Notes: a model not told the origin generated them from the sequence alone. Counted from the stretch's first letter, positions 45,245-55,278 are shown. The stretch is DNA of 64,000 bases from Seohaeicola saemankumensis (GCF_042678485.1 NZ_JBHTKR010000007.1:124001-188000), one strand, 5' to 3'. Numbers and translations: made by a program.

Positions 45245-45676
45245 ATGCCGGAACCATTGCACCTGATCAAGCTTTCCGTTGGCACCGAAGGGGTCGAGGA
45301 TCTGGCCGCATGGCAGGCCAGCGTCCGGGCCAGGGGGGCCGACGGCTTGCCGCGTCACGTCACCCGGATGTGGCCCAAGCGCGAGGCCGAGATCCTGGAC
45401 GGCGGGTCGATCTACTGGGTGATCAAGGGCATGCTGCAATGCCGCCAGCGCATCCTGCGGCTGGACGAGGTGATCGGTGGCGACGGGATACGTCGCTGCG
45501 CCATCGTGCTGGATCCAGAACTGATCCGCACCACCCAGGCCCTGAAGAAACCATTCCAGGGCTGGCGCTACCTGGCGGCCAAGGACGCGCCCGCCGATCT
45601 GCCGCAAGGCCGCGCCCATGAGGATGCCCTGCCCAGCAGCCTGAGCGCGGCGCTGGCGGATCTTGGCATTCTCTGA
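45245..45676 (+). CDS. DUF1489 family protein
   Basis: 143 residues, no signal or membrane segment. The sequence (HLIKLSVGTEGVEDL, TRMWPKREAEIL, GSIYWVIKGMLQCRQRI, KPFQGWRYL) matches the alphaproteobacterial family DUF1489, of unknown function. The ATG lies close to a GGGGAAAA stretch. Divergent from nrdJ. Confidence 0.85.
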   Translation: MPEPLHLIKLSVGTEGVEDLAAWQASVRARGADGLPRHVTRMWPKREAEILDGGSIYWVIKGMLQCRQRILRLDEVIGGDGIRRCAIVLDPELIRTTQALKKPFQGWRYLAAKDAPADLPQGRAHEDALPSSLSAALADLGIL

Positions 45677-45802
45677 CGCATAAAGCCGCCTCTGACGCGC
45701 CAGTGGCACTGCGGCAGATGGCTTTTTGCAAGCCCCCGAGATGACGCTTGAAAACGTCCCGAGGAGGACGCATCCTGCCGCCATCCTCCAGGACATGACA
45801 GA

Positions 45803-47068
45803 ATGCTCCGCCCGCAATTGCTGACCAGCCTTTCGACCTATTCGGCAGCGACCTTCCGGGCCGATCTTTTTGCGGGCATCACGGTGGCCATGGTGGCGCT
45901 GCCGCTGTCGCTTGCGATTGCCATCGCTTCGGGCGCGACCCCGGCGCAGGGGCTGATAACGGCGATCGTGGCGGGTTTCATCATCTCGGCGCTGGGTGGC
46001 AGCACCGTGCAGATCGGCGGGCCCACCGGGGCCTTCATCGTCGTGGTCGCAGGCGTGATCGCGCAGCACGGTTATGACGGGCTGGTGCTGGCCACGGCCA
46101 TGGCGGGGGTGATCCTGCTGGTGGCAGGATGGCTGCGGGCGGGCAGCCTGATCGCCCATGTTCCCGAATCTGTCGTCAACGGCTTCACCATCGGGATCGC
46201 GGTGCTGATCGCGGCAAGCCAGATCAAGGATCTGATGGGGCTGTCGATGGCGCATGAGCCGGCGGAACTGCTGCACAAGCTCCCCGCGCTCTGGGCCGCG
46301 CGGGATACGTTCAGCCTGGCGGCGCTTGGCGTGGGGCTGGCGACGATGGTGCTGATCGTGATGTTCCGCCGTGCCGCGCCGCGGCTGCCCGGGCTGATCG
46401 TGGCGCTGGCCCTGACCTCGGGGGTGGCCGCGATGCTGTCGCTGCCGGTCGAGACGATCGCGGCCCGCTTCGGTGATCTGCCGCGCAGCCTGCCGTTGCC
46501 CGCGCTGCCCGCAATTTCGCTGGACCGGATGATCGAGGTCCTGCCCTCGGCTCTGGTCATCGCTTTCCTGGCCGGGATCGAATCGCTGCTGTCCGCCGTG
46601 GTCGCCGACCGGATGACCGGGGCAAGGCACAAGCCGAACGCCGAAGTGGTGGCGCAGGGCGCAGCCAACCTGGCCTCGGCGGCCTTTGGCGGATTGCCTG
46701 CAACCGGGGCGATTGCCCGCACCGCGACCAATGTCCGCGCCGGGGGGCAGACACCCGTGGCAGGTATGGTCCACGCTGTCGCGATCCTCGCGATGATGAT
46801 GCTGGCCGCCGGGCCAACCGGGATGCTGGCGATGCCAGCCATGGCGGGGCTTTTGATCCTGACCGCCTGGAACATGGCAGAGCCGCACAAATGGGGCGCA
46901 TGGATGCGCGAGCGCCCCTCGGACCGGGCGCTGTTGCTGCTGACGATGGCGCTGACCGTACTGGTTGATCTGACCGTGGCGATCGGCGTCGGTGTCGCCC
47001 TGGGGCTGGCGCTGAAACTGCGGGCGGGCCGCACCAAACCCGACACTTTCGACCCGCGCCGGATGTAG
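45803..47068 (+). CDS. SulP family anion transporter without STAS domain
   Basis: 421 residues with about ten or more membrane segments. Typical SulP phrases: FRADLFAGITVAMVALPLSLAIAIASG, IGGPTGAFIVVVAG and GGLPATGAIARTATNVRAG. The family normally ends with a cytoplasmic STAS domain of about 100 residues; here the protein stops after a short basic tail. Substrate (sulfate, bicarbonate or other) cannot be told. The gap before it (45677-45802) shows no other gene. Converges on hisG with five bases between stops. Confidence 0.87.
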   Translation: MLRPQLLTSLSTYSAATFRADLFAGITVAMVALPLSLAIAIASGATPAQGLITAIVAGFIISALGGSTVQIGGPTGAFIVVVAGVIAQHGYDGLVLATAMAGVILLVAGWLRAGSLIAHVPESVVNGFTIGIAVLIAASQIKDLMGLSMAHEPAELLHKLPALWAARDTFSLAALGVGLATMVLIVMFRRAAPRLPGLIVALALTSGVAAMLSLPVETIAARFGDLPRSLPLPALPAISLDRMIEVLPSALVIAFLAGIESLLSAVVADRMTGARHKPNAEVVAQGAANLASAAFGGLPATGAIARTATNVRAGGQTPVAGMVHAVAILAMMMLAAGPTGMLAMPAMAGLLILTAWNMAEPHKWGAWMRERPSDRALLLLTMALTVLVDLTVAIGVGVALGLALKLRAGRTKPDTFDPRRM

Positions 47069-47073
47069 ACAGC

Positions 47074-47769
47074 TTAATCGACCTCGATCATCCGGCAGAG
47101 CTGCTGAAGCGTCTCGCGATCCGCATCGTCCAGTTCCGCCGCGCGACTGCGATAGAGCGTGGCTTGCGAGCGCAGCACCAGACCGTCGCGCAGCATCTTG
47201 AGGTGATTGGCGCGCAGCGTCTCGCCGGTCGAGGTGATATCGGCCACCGCCTCGGCGGTTTCGAATTTCACCGTGCCTTCGGTGGCACCCTGGCTGTCCA
47301 CCAGCGCGTAATCGGCAACACCCGCATTACGCAGGAAGTCGCGGACAAGACGATGATACTTGGTGGCGATACGCATCCGGAAACCGTGCCGCTTGCGAAA
47401 GGCGGCGGCTGCGGCGTCAAGATCGTCAAGCAGGTCCACATCGACCCAGGCGGCAGGCACCGCGATGATCAGATCGGCATGGCCAAACCCCAGTTTGGCC
47501 AGTTCCTGCACCTGCTGGTCCCATTGCCCCAGCTTTTCGCGCACCAGGTCAGTGCCGGTCACACCCAGATGGATGCGTCCGGCGGCCAGTTCGCGCGGAA
47601 TTTCGCCCGCCGACAGCAGCACCAGTTCGACATTGTCGATGCCGCCCACCGCGCCTGCATATTCGCGTTCCGAGGCGCTGCGCGACAGGGCGATGCCGCG
47701 CGCCGCAAACCATTCGAAGGTCTTTTCCATCAGCCGGCCCTTGGACGGCACGCCCAGCTTGATCGTCAT
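47074..47769 (-). CDS. hisG: ATP phosphoribosyltransferase, short form (HisG-S)
   Basis: First step of histidine synthesis: ATP plus PRPP to phosphoribosyl-ATP. 231 residues, the short form that lacks the regulatory ACT-like domain and needs HisZ. Motifs: LGVPSKGRLMEKT, GVTGTDLV, and DIISTGETL-like DITSTGETLRAN for PRPP binding. The ATG overlaps the hisZ stop (ATGA), so the two subunits are made together. Confidence 0.95.
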   Translation of the reverse strand: MTIKLGVPSKGRLMEKTFEWFAARGIALSRSASEREYAGAVGGIDNVELVLLSAGEIPRELAAGRIHLGVTGTDLVREKLGQWDQQVQELAKLGFGHADLIIAVPAAWVDVDLLDDLDAAAAAFRKRHGFRMRIATKYHRLVRDFLRNAGVADYALVDSQGATEGTVKFETAEAVADITSTGETLRANHLKMLRDGLVLRSQATLYRSRAAELDDADRETLQQLCRMIEVD

Positions 47770-48875
47770 GATGCGGCCCTCAATTCCAGCAGCAACCCCG
47801 GACGGATCACCCCACCCACTGCGGGGATTTCCGCCCCCTGCCCCAACACGCGGGTCAGCGCGTCATAGCGCCCGCCGGAGGCGACAGGCGGCAGGTCGCT
47901 GCGCCCCTCGGCGTAGAAGCCGAAGACGAAGCCGTCGTAATATTCCATCGAGGTGCGGCCATAACTGGCCTCGAATTCAAGCGTGTCCACGTCGATCCCG
48001 CGCGCCGACAGCGCCGCAACGCGGGCCGTCAGCCGCGACACGGCCGGGATGATGGCGGGCATGTCGACCGAGATGTCGCGCAGATGTTCCAGCGCGAAAG
48101 GCAGCGTCTCGCGCACGCCAAGGATCGCATCCAGCAGCGCCACCTCGTTTTCGCTGATCGGCGGTGTGGCTGCATCTTCGCGCAGGGCGGTGATGCGTGC
48201 ATTGATCTCGGCCCGGTCGCGCAGCCCGACCAGGGGCGGGCAATCCGCCCAGGGATCAGCGGCCGCCAGAAGCGCCAGCCGTGTCTCTGGCACCGGCGCG
48301 CGGCCCGAGTAGCGATCCAGAAGCGCGCGAAACCGGCGCGGCCGCCAGATATGGCGCCGCAGGGCGGCCTTGCGCGCGGGCGTGGTGTTCAGACCTTCGA
48401 CAGCGGCAGCCAGGATGCCGATATCGCCCGTCGCCGCGCGCAGGGGAAGATCGCCCAGCGCCTGACGGATCAGGGCGAAAACCTCGGCGTCGGCGGCCGC
48501 GGGATCGACGCGGTCAAAAACCTCGTATCCGGTCTGGAAATATTCATTGGCGCGGTCGGGAAATTCCTCCTGCCGGCGGAACACCTCGCCCGCATAGGTA
48601 TAGCGCGCGGGTTCGGCGCCATGGGCCATGTGCATCTGCACGACGGGCACGGTGAAATCGGGGCGCAGCATCTGTTCCCCGCGCACGGCGTCCGATGTCA
48701 CATAGGCACGGGCGCGAATATCCTCGCCGTAGAGGTCCAGCAGGGTGTCGGCGGGTTGCAGCACCGGCGGGTCCACGACCTGCGCACCTGCCGCCGCAAA
48801 GATGGCGCGCAGGCGCGTGGCCTCGTCGCGGATGGCGGTGCGCGCCGCGGTGCGTCTGGCGGCCGTGTCAGGCAT
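47766..48875 (-). CDS. hisZ: ATP phosphoribosyltransferase regulatory subunit
   Basis: HisRS-like protein that complexes with HisG-S and confers feedback control by histidine. 369 residues from ATG 48875. Class II synthetase core is visible: DVV-type DPPVLQPADTLLDLYGEDI, MLRPDFTVPVVQMHM, ARYTYAGEVFRRQE and GGRYDALTRVLG, but the protein is shorter than HisRS and lacks its anticodon-binding domain. It overlaps hisS by 8 bases and hisG by 4. Confidence 0.93.
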   Translation of the reverse strand: MPDTAARRTAARTAIRDEATRLRAIFAAAGAQVVDPPVLQPADTLLDLYGEDIRARAYVTSDAVRGEQMLRPDFTVPVVQMHMAHGAEPARYTYAGEVFRRQEEFPDRANEYFQTGYEVFDRVDPAAADAEVFALIRQALGDLPLRAATGDIGILAAAVEGLNTTPARKAALRRHIWRPRRFRALLDRYSGRAPVPETRLALLAAADPWADCPPLVGLRDRAEINARITALREDAATPPISENEVALLDAILGVRETLPFALEHLRDISVDMPAIIPAVSRLTARVAALSARGIDVDTLEFEASYGRTSMEYYDGFVFGFYAEGRSDLPPVASGGRYDALTRVLGQGAEIPAVGGVIRPGLLLELRAAS

Positions 48876-50373
48876 CGGCGTGGCTTTCGATGATGTCGCG
48901 CACCTTCGCCACCATCTGATCGCGCGGCACCTCGTATTGGCTGGGACGGCTTTGCCATTCCTCAAGCGTGGCGTTTTCCGCGATCTTGGCGCCAAGGATC
49001 AGGTCCTTGATCTGCACCACGCCACGGGCCTTTTCATCGCCGCCTTCGATGATGGCGACGGGCGAGGCGCGCTTGTCGGCGTATTTCAACTGATTGCCGA
49101 ACTGCTTGGGGTTGCCCAGATAGACCTCGGCCCGGATACCGGCGCGGCGCAATTCGCCTGCCATCGCCTGGTAATCGGCCATGCGGTCGCGGTCCATCAC
49201 GGTCACCACGACGGGCCCCTGTTCGCGGGCCTGCATCCGGCCCTTTTCGCGCAGCGCCGCCAGCAGGCGGTCGACACCGATGGACACGCCCGTGGCGGGC
49301 ACTTCCTGCCCGGTGAAGCGCTTGACCAGATCGTCATAGCGCCCGCCGCCCGCGACCGAACCGAATTGCCGCTTGCGGCCCTTCTCGTCGAAGATCTCGA
49401 AGGTCAGTTCGGCCTCGAAGACCGGCCCGGTGTAATAGCCCAAGCCCCGCACGACCGAGGGGTCGATCACGATACGGTCGGGGCCATAGCCCTGTGCCGC
49501 GACCAGGTCGGCGATCTGGGCCAGTTCATCCACACCCTGCACCCCGATGGCGGAGGCGCCAACGGCAGCGCGCAGATTGTCCAGCGTCGCAGCCATGGTA
49601 TCCGCCTTCGATGTCAGAAAGGCGATCACGGGTTCGGCCTGGTCTGCATCAAGGCCCACGCCGTCGATAAAGGCGCCAGAGGCATCGAGCCGCCCCTTGG
49701 TCAGCAGTTCACGCACCCCGGCTTCGCCGACCTTGTCGAATTTGTCGATCGTCCGCAGCACGGCTTCGCGGGCGTCGCCCTCGGGCAGGCCCATCACCTC
49801 AAGAATGCCGTTCAGAACCTTGCGGTTGTTGATCCGCACGATGTAATCGCCGCGCGGAATGCCCACCTCCTCAAGCGTATCCGCCAGCATGGCGCAAATC
49901 TCGGCATCCGCCGCGACGCTTGCCGCACCAACCGTATCGGCATCACATTGATAGAACTGGCGGAATCGGCCCGGTCCGGGCTTTTCATTGCGCCAGACCG
50001 GCCCCATCGCATAGCGGCGATAGGGCAGCGGCAGATCGTTGCGATGCTGGGCATAGACCCGTGCCAGGGGGGCGGTCAGGTCATAGCGCAGCGCCAGCCA
50101 GTCGCCAGGCTTGGCGTTTTCACCCTCGTGATCGGGGTCTTCCTGCCAGGCAAAGACGCCCGCGTTGGGGCGGTCCACATCGGGCAGGAACTTGCCCAGC
50201 GCCTCGACCGTTTCCACGGCCGAGGATTCCAGCGCGTCAAAGCCGTAGCGGTGATAGACCCGTGCGATCGTGGCCAGCATCTCGCTGCGCATGGTCACAT
50301 CGGCACCGAAGTAATCGCGGAAACCTTTCGGGGTTTCGGCGCGGGGGCGCGGGGTCTTCTTGTCCTTGGCCAT
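48868..50373 (-). CDS. hisS: Histidine--tRNA ligase
   Basis: Charges tRNA-His. 501 residues from ATG 50373 with GAGGGAG about eight bases upstream; the frame is open further but unconserved. Class II motifs: LRYDLTAPLARVYA, YRRYAMGPVWRNEKPGPGRFRQF (motif 2) and GGGRYDDLVKRFTG (motif 3), with histidine-specific GLGYYTGPVFEA. C-terminal anticodon-binding domain follows. Longer than E. coli HisRS (424), as in many alphaproteobacteria. First gene of the hisS-hisZ-hisG run. Confidence 0.96.
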   Translation of the reverse strand: MAKDKKTPRPRAETPKGFRDYFGADVTMRSEMLATIARVYHRYGFDALESSAVETVEALGKFLPDVDRPNAGVFAWQEDPDHEGENAKPGDWLALRYDLTAPLARVYAQHRNDLPLPYRRYAMGPVWRNEKPGPGRFRQFYQCDADTVGAASVAADAEICAMLADTLEEVGIPRGDYIVRINNRKVLNGILEVMGLPEGDAREAVLRTIDKFDKVGEAGVRELLTKGRLDASGAFIDGVGLDADQAEPVIAFLTSKADTMAATLDNLRAAVGASAIGVQGVDELAQIADLVAAQGYGPDRIVIDPSVVRGLGYYTGPVFEAELTFEIFDEKGRKRQFGSVAGGGRYDDLVKRFTGQEVPATGVSIGVDRLLAALREKGRMQAREQGPVVVTVMDRDRMADYQAMAGELRRAGIRAEVYLGNPKQFGNQLKYADKRASPVAIIEGGDEKARGVVQIKDLILGAKIAENATLEEWQSRPSQYEVPRDQMVAKVRDIIESHADA

Positions 50374-50426
50374 GTCTGGCTCCCTCGGTCTTGTGCGGGG
50401 CGGTATGGGCGGTCTTGTCCGGCTTG

Positions 50427-50455
50427 CCTCTACCGGATGCAGGCCAAGGGGGCAA
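50427..50455 (-). promoter_or_regulatory. Possible promoter of hisS-hisZ-hisG
   Basis: Minus strand: TTGCCC (50455-50450), 17-base spacer, TAGAGG (50432-50427), about 53 bases before hisS. The spacing is optimal but the -10 is weak. Confidence 0.4.
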
Positions 50456-50461
50456 GCGGGG

Positions 50462-51265
50462 CTAGAGGTCGTCGAACCGGCCCGACCGGCCATGTCCCCC
50501 CGCAAAGCGCGAGGCCCCGGCGCGCCCTTCGGCAGCGAACATCGCGGCCGAGACCCATTCACGACGCAAGGCCGCCGCCAGATCGGCGGGCGGCATCCGC
50601 GCTGACAGGAAATCGGCCCGCATGCAGCCCTGCGGAAAGCGGGTCAGCGTCTGCGCCAGATCCAGTGCTGCGGTCAGCGCCTGCCCCTGTGGCACAAGGC
50701 GGTCGGCCAGCCCCATGGCCCGCGCCTCTTCGGCATCCACCGGGCGCCCCGTCAGGATCAGGTCATTGGCGCGGCCCTGTCCGATCACGCGCGGAAGGCG
50801 GAAGGTGCCCCCGTCGATCAGCGGCACGCCCCAGCGGCGGCAATAGATGCCCATCACCGCGCCCTGCGCCATGACCCGCATGTCGCACCATGCGGCAAGT
50901 TCCACGCCGCCCGCCACGGCGGGCCCTTCGATCGCGGCGATCACGGGTTTCGACAGCATCAGCCGCGATGGCCCCATCGGACCGGGCCGGGGCTGGGCCA
51001 CCGGGTCGGTCCAGTCATCGGGAATATCGACGGCCTCGATCCAGCTGGCCGCGGATCCATCAGCGGCGGTCTTGAGGTCGAAGCCCGCGCAGAAAGCGCC
51101 ATCCGCCCCGGTCAGGATCATCACGTCGATCCCGGCATCGCCTTCCAGCGTCAGAAATGCCTCGTAAAGCGCCTGCGCCGTCACCGGATTGACCGCGTTG
51201 CGCGCCTGTGGCCGGTCGATCGTGACGACCGCCACCCGATCCTGTTGATCCACCCTGACTGTCAT
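50462..51265 (-). CDS. Enoyl-CoA hydratase/isomerase family protein
   Basis: 267 residues from ATG 51265. Crotonase fold: VAVVTIDRPQARNAVNP, the oxyanion-hole segments GAFCAGFDLK and AIEGPAVAGGVELAAWCD, and the following region where hydratases carry the second catalytic Glu. Reaction within the family (hydration, isomerisation or other) cannot be assigned by reading. It lies 88 bases upstream of hisS, with a possible hisS promoter in the gap. Confidence 0.85.
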   Translation of the reverse strand: MTVRVDQQDRVAVVTIDRPQARNAVNPVTAQALYEAFLTLEGDAGIDVMILTGADGAFCAGFDLKTAADGSAASWIEAVDIPDDWTDPVAQPRPGPMGPSRLMLSKPVIAAIEGPAVAGGVELAAWCDMRVMAQGAVMGIYCRRWGVPLIDGGTFRLPRVIGQGRANDLILTGRPVDAEEARAMGLADRLVPQGQALTAALDLAQTLTRFPQGCMRADFLSARMPPADLAAALRREWVSAAMFAAEGRAGASRFAGGHGRSGRFDDL

Positions 51266-51325
51266 GGCCTGTCCTTCCCTGTGTCCTGCCCCCGTGCTAT
51301 CAACAGCATCGCAAAAGGAGGCGCG

Positions 51326-51520
51326 ATGCAACACCTTGAGGAAAAGCTGGCCCATCTGATCCGCGCGGTCGATGACCTGTCGGATGTTGTCGCAACCCAG
51401 CAGACCGAAATCGCGCGCCTGGCCCGGCGCGTCGACATGCTGATGCAGCGCGAGGCGGAACGCGAAAGTGCCGCGGGCGAAGGCGTGGTGCTGGCCGATC
51501 AACGCCCGCCGCATTGGTAA
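51326..51520 (+). CDS. slyX: SlyX family protein
   Basis: 64 residues, almost wholly helical and coiled-coil (LEEKLAHLIRAVDDLSDVV, QQTEIARLARRVDMLM), ending in PPHW as SlyX proteins do. AAAAGGAGG is placed ideally before the ATG. Function unknown; named for its position by slyD in E. coli. Divergent from the enoyl-CoA hydratase gene and convergent with dnaE. Confidence 0.87.
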   Translation: MQHLEEKLAHLIRAVDDLSDVVATQQTEIARLARRVDMLMQREAERESAAGEGVVLADQRPPHW

Positions 51521-51544
51521 ATCCGCCCGCCGGTCAGGGTCGCG

Positions 51545-54500
51545 TTACACTTCCTGCACTTCCATGACGCCGGGCAAGGACCGGATTGCCCCCTTGATCT
51601 GCGGGTTCAGCGGGAAATCCTGACCTGTGTCGATCTCGGTCTCGCCGGGCAGGCCGGGGTCCATCAGGCACAGCATGACGGGTCCGCGCGGCAGGTTTCG
51701 CAAGGTTTCGGCCGCCTGTTCCAGAACCGACGCGACAGAGGCGATAGCGCCCGCATCCTCGATGAAGATCCGCAGGCCGGTGGCGCCGGCTTCGGCCACG
51801 ACACCGTCCATCGGGGTCACGGATCGCCCGACGGGATCGAACTGCCCCTCGTTGAACCGCGCCTCAAGGGTCATGACAACCTGATGCGTCTGGTCAAAGA
51901 CACGCCGGGCCGCGTCGAAATCATCGCAGAACATCGCGATCCCCGAGACCTGGCTGGTCGGGTCGGAAATGTTCATCCGGAAGAACCGCGTGCCGCGTCC
52001 CGATTTGCGCTCTTGCAGGGCCGACACCAGAACACCCACCTTGCCGATGGCGCCGCCGGCCTGTTCGGCCTTGGCCTGCAATTCGGCCAGGGTCAGCACG
52101 TTGCGCCGTTTCAGCGCGGGCAGGTAGTCGTCCAGCGGATGACCTGACAGGTAAAAACCGATGGCCTTGTGTTCCTCATCCAGCCGTTCTGTCGGTTGCC
52201 AGTCGGCCACGGGCATCAGGCGCGGTTCGGGCAGGTCGTCGCCCGCCTCTCCGAACAGCGACACCTGGTTCGAGGCCTTCTGTTCGTGGATCGCCGCGGA
52301 ATAGTTCACCAGCGCATCCAGCGCCTCGAACACCCGGCGGCGGTTGGGGTCCAGCATGTCGAAGGCCCCGGCGCGGGCCAGCATTTCAAGCGGCCGCTTG
52401 CCGACGCGTTTCAGATCCACCCGGCGGGCAAAATCGAACAGCGTGACAAAGGGCCTTTCGCGCCCCGCGTCGTCGCGCCGCGCGGCGGTGATCATCCGCA
52501 TCGCCTCGATGCCCACGTTCTTGAGCGCGCCCAGCGCATAGACCAGCTTGCCCTCATGCACGGTGAACCCGGCCTCGGACCGGTTGACGCAAGGGGGTAC
52601 GATCTCGATCCCCATGCCACGGCGGACTTCCTCGGCATAGGTGGACAGCTTGTCGGTCAGGTGGCTGTCGCAATTCATGACGCCCGCCATGAATTCGACC
52701 GGGTGGTTCGCCTTCAGCCAGGCTGTCTGGTAGCTGACCACGGCATAGGCGGCGGCGTGCGATTTGTTGAAGCCGTAATTGGCGAATTTCTCCAGAAGGT
52801 CGAAAACCTCCGAGGCTTTCTTCTTGTCGACGCCATTGGCCATCGCGCCCTTTTCGAACTTGGGCCGTTCCTTGGCCATCTCCTCGGCGATCTTCTTGCC
52901 CATAGCGCGGCGCAGCAGGTCGGCGCCGCCCAGCGAATAGCCCGCCATTTCCTGCGCGATCTGCATCACCTGTTCCTGGTAGACGATGATGCCCTGGGTT
53001 TCCTCAAGGATGTGGTCGATCAGCGGATGGATCGATTCACGCGCTTTCAGCCCGTTCTTGACCTCGCAATAGGTGGGAATATTCTCCATCGGGCCGGGAC
53101 GGTACAGCGCCACCAGCGCCACGATATCCTCGATGCAGGTGGGCTTCATGCGCCGCAGCGCGTCCATCATCCCGCTGGATTCCACCTGGAAGACCGCGAC
53201 GGTTTTGGCACTGGCATAAAGCCTGTATGTCGCCTCGTCATCCAGCGGGATCGCGCCGATATCGTCCATGGCGCCTTCGGGCGGATCGTAAAGCTGCGCC
53301 CCATCCGCGCGGATATGCAGATGCCGCCCCTGCCCCTTGATCAGATCGACCGCGTTCTGGATCACGGTCAATGTCTTTAGGCCGAGAAAGTCGAACTTGA
53401 CCAGCCCGGCCTGTTCCACCCATTTCATGTTGAACTGCGTGGCCGGCATGTCCGATCGCGGATCCTGGTAGAGCGGCACCAGACGGTCCAGCGGGCGGTC
53501 ACCGATCACCACGCCCGCCGCGTGGGTCGATGCGTTGCGCAGCAGCCCTTCGACCTGCTGGCCGTAGTCCAGCAAACGCTTGACGACTTCCTCGGCGCGG
53601 ACCGCCTCGCGCAGGCGTTCTTCCTGTGCCAGGGCCTGCTCGATGCTGACAGGCTTGACCCCTTCGACCGGGATCAGCTTGGACAGCCGGTCCACCTGCC
53701 CGTAAGGCATCTGCAACACGCGCCCGATATCGCGCACCGCGGCCTTGGACAGAAGCGCGCCGAAGGTGATGATCTGCCCCACCTTGTCACGTCCATAACG
53801 CTCCTGCACATAGCGTATCACCTCTTCGCGGCGATCCATGCAGAAGTCGATGTCGAAGTCGGGCATGCTGACGCGTTCGGGGTTCAGGAAGCGTTCGAAC
53901 AGCAAGCTGTAGCGCAGCGGATCAAGGTCGGTGATCGTCAGCGCATAGGCCACCAGGCTGCCCGCCCCCGAGCCGCGCCCCGGCCCCACGGGAATGTCGT
54001 GATCCTTGGCCCATTTGATGAAATCGGCCACGATCAGGAAATAGCCGGGAAAGCCCATGCCCTCGATGATGCCAAGTTCGAACTCCAGCCGTTTGTCATA
54101 TTCCTCGACCGAAGCGGCATGGGGGATCACGGCAAGCCGCGCGGCCAGACCTTCCTTGGCCTGGCGGCGCAATTCCTGCACCTCGTCATCGGCGAACTTG
54201 GGAAGGATCGGCGGGCGCTTGAACGCCTTGAAGGCACAGCGGCGCGCGATTTCGACGGTGTTCTGGACCGCTTCGGGCAGATCCGCAAAGAGCGTGGCCA
54301 TCTCTTGCGGCGATTTGAAATAGTGTTGCGCGGTCAGGCGGCGGCGCGGCCCCTGCTGGTCGACATAGGCGCCTTCGGCGATGCAGATCAGCGCGTCATG
54401 CGCCTCGTACATGTCGGATTTCGGGAAATAGACATCGTTGGTGGCCACCAGCGGCAGATCCATCGCATAGGCCATCTCGACAAAGCCACGTTCTGACAGG

Positions 54501-55066
54501 CGCTCGGCCTCGGGCAGGCCGCCGCCCTCGGGGTGACGCTGCAATTCGACGTAAAGCCGGTCTGGATAAATCGCCGCCAGCTTGCGCATCAGATCTTCCG
54601 CCGCCGGGCGCTGACCTGCCCGCAAGAGCCGCCCCACGGGTCCATCGGGGCCGCCCGACAGGCAGATCAGACCTTCGCCGAACGCTTGCAACTCCTCCAT
54701 CGTGACCTGCGGAAGCTGTCCGGCCTTGTCCAGGTAGAGGCAGCTGTTCAGCCGCATCAGGTTTTCATATCCGGTCTCGTTCTGGGCCAGCAGCACGATC
54801 CCCGCGGGGTCGCGGGGCCGCTCTCCCGGCTGGGCCGGCAGGTAAGCCAGCGAAACCTGGCAACCGACGATGGGCTGGATGCCCGCCGCGCTGGCCCCCA
54901 CCGAGAATTCCAGCGCCGCGAACATGTTGTTGGTATCGGTCACGGCCACGGCCGGCATGCCGGCCGCGGCGCACAGACCGGGCAGCTTCTTCAGCCGCAC
55001 CGCCCCTTCCAGCAGGGAATATTCGGTGTGCACACGCAGGTGAATGAATCGGGGGGAATTGCTCAT
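51545..55066 (-). CDS. dnaE: DNA polymerase III subunit alpha
   Basis: Catalytic subunit of the replicative polymerase. 1173 residues. N-terminal PHP domain (IHLRVHTEYSLLEGAV), palm region with GPGRGSGAGSLVAYAL and catalytic Asp pair in MPDFDIDFCMDRRE, then VEQAGLVKFDFLGLKTL and EETQGIIVYQEQVMQIA. C-terminal helix-hairpin-helix and OB-fold regions are present (SGRGTRFFRMNISD). Length is typical of DnaE1. The 212 bases between dnaE and xdhA hold no other gene that I can support. Confidence 0.97.
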   Translation of the reverse strand: MSNSPRFIHLRVHTEYSLLEGAVRLKKLPGLCAAAGMPAVAVTDTNNMFAALEFSVGASAAGIQPIVGCQVSLAYLPAQPGERPRDPAGIVLLAQNETGYENLMRLNSCLYLDKAGQLPQVTMEELQAFGEGLICLSGGPDGPVGRLLRAGQRPAAEDLMRKLAAIYPDRLYVELQRHPEGGGLPEAERLSERGFVEMAYAMDLPLVATNDVYFPKSDMYEAHDALICIAEGAYVDQQGPRRRLTAQHYFKSPQEMATLFADLPEAVQNTVEIARRCAFKAFKRPPILPKFADDEVQELRRQAKEGLAARLAVIPHAASVEEYDKRLEFELGIIEGMGFPGYFLIVADFIKWAKDHDIPVGPGRGSGAGSLVAYALTITDLDPLRYSLLFERFLNPERVSMPDFDIDFCMDRREEVIRYVQERYGRDKVGQIITFGALLSKAAVRDIGRVLQMPYGQVDRLSKLIPVEGVKPVSIEQALAQEERLREAVRAEEVVKRLLDYGQQVEGLLRNASTHAAGVVIGDRPLDRLVPLYQDPRSDMPATQFNMKWVEQAGLVKFDFLGLKTLTVIQNAVDLIKGQGRHLHIRADGAQLYDPPEGAMDDIGAIPLDDEATYRLYASAKTVAVFQVESSGMMDALRRMKPTCIEDIVALVALYRPGPMENIPTYCEVKNGLKARESIHPLIDHILEETQGIIVYQEQVMQIAQEMAGYSLGGADLLRRAMGKKIAEEMAKERPKFEKGAMANGVDKKKASEVFDLLEKFANYGFNKSHAAAYAVVSYQTAWLKANHPVEFMAGVMNCDSHLTDKLSTYAEEVRRGMGIEIVPPCVNRSEAGFTVHEGKLVYALGALKNVGIEAMRMITAARRDDAGRERPFVTLFDFARRVDLKRVGKRPLEMLARAGAFDMLDPNRRRVFEALDALVNYSAAIHEQKASNQVSLFGEAGDDLPEPRLMPVADWQPTERLDEEHKAIGFYLSGHPLDDYLPALKRRNVLTLAELQAKAEQAGGAIGKVGVLVSALQERKSGRGTRFFRMNISDPTSQVSGIAMFCDDFDAARRVFDQTHQVVMTLEARFNEGQFDPVGRSVTPMDGVVAEAGATGLRIFIEDAGAIASVASVLEQAAETLRNLPRGPVMLCLMDPGLPGETEIDTGQDFPLNPQIKGAIRSLPGVMEVQEV

Positions 55067-55278
55067 GGGCTGAAGGCTACCCCAAGGCCCGCCCCTCGGA
55101 AAGCGCCGAAAAACTGATCACCGGACGGCAAGGCCGAAAGCCGCCGTGAAGCTTTTTCTTGCCAACTGGCCGAATCCGCGCTTTGCTGAAGCGAACCAAC
55201 AGGGTCCGCGCTGCTCTACGCCGCATCGAGACAGCGCATCACGGGGCAAAAAACTGGTAAGGCGGCGGGCTTTTCTGC

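Noticed and set aside
53522..54496. 324-codon plus-strand open frame opposite dnaE
   Set aside because: Shadow of the conserved polymerase palm region with no independent signal.
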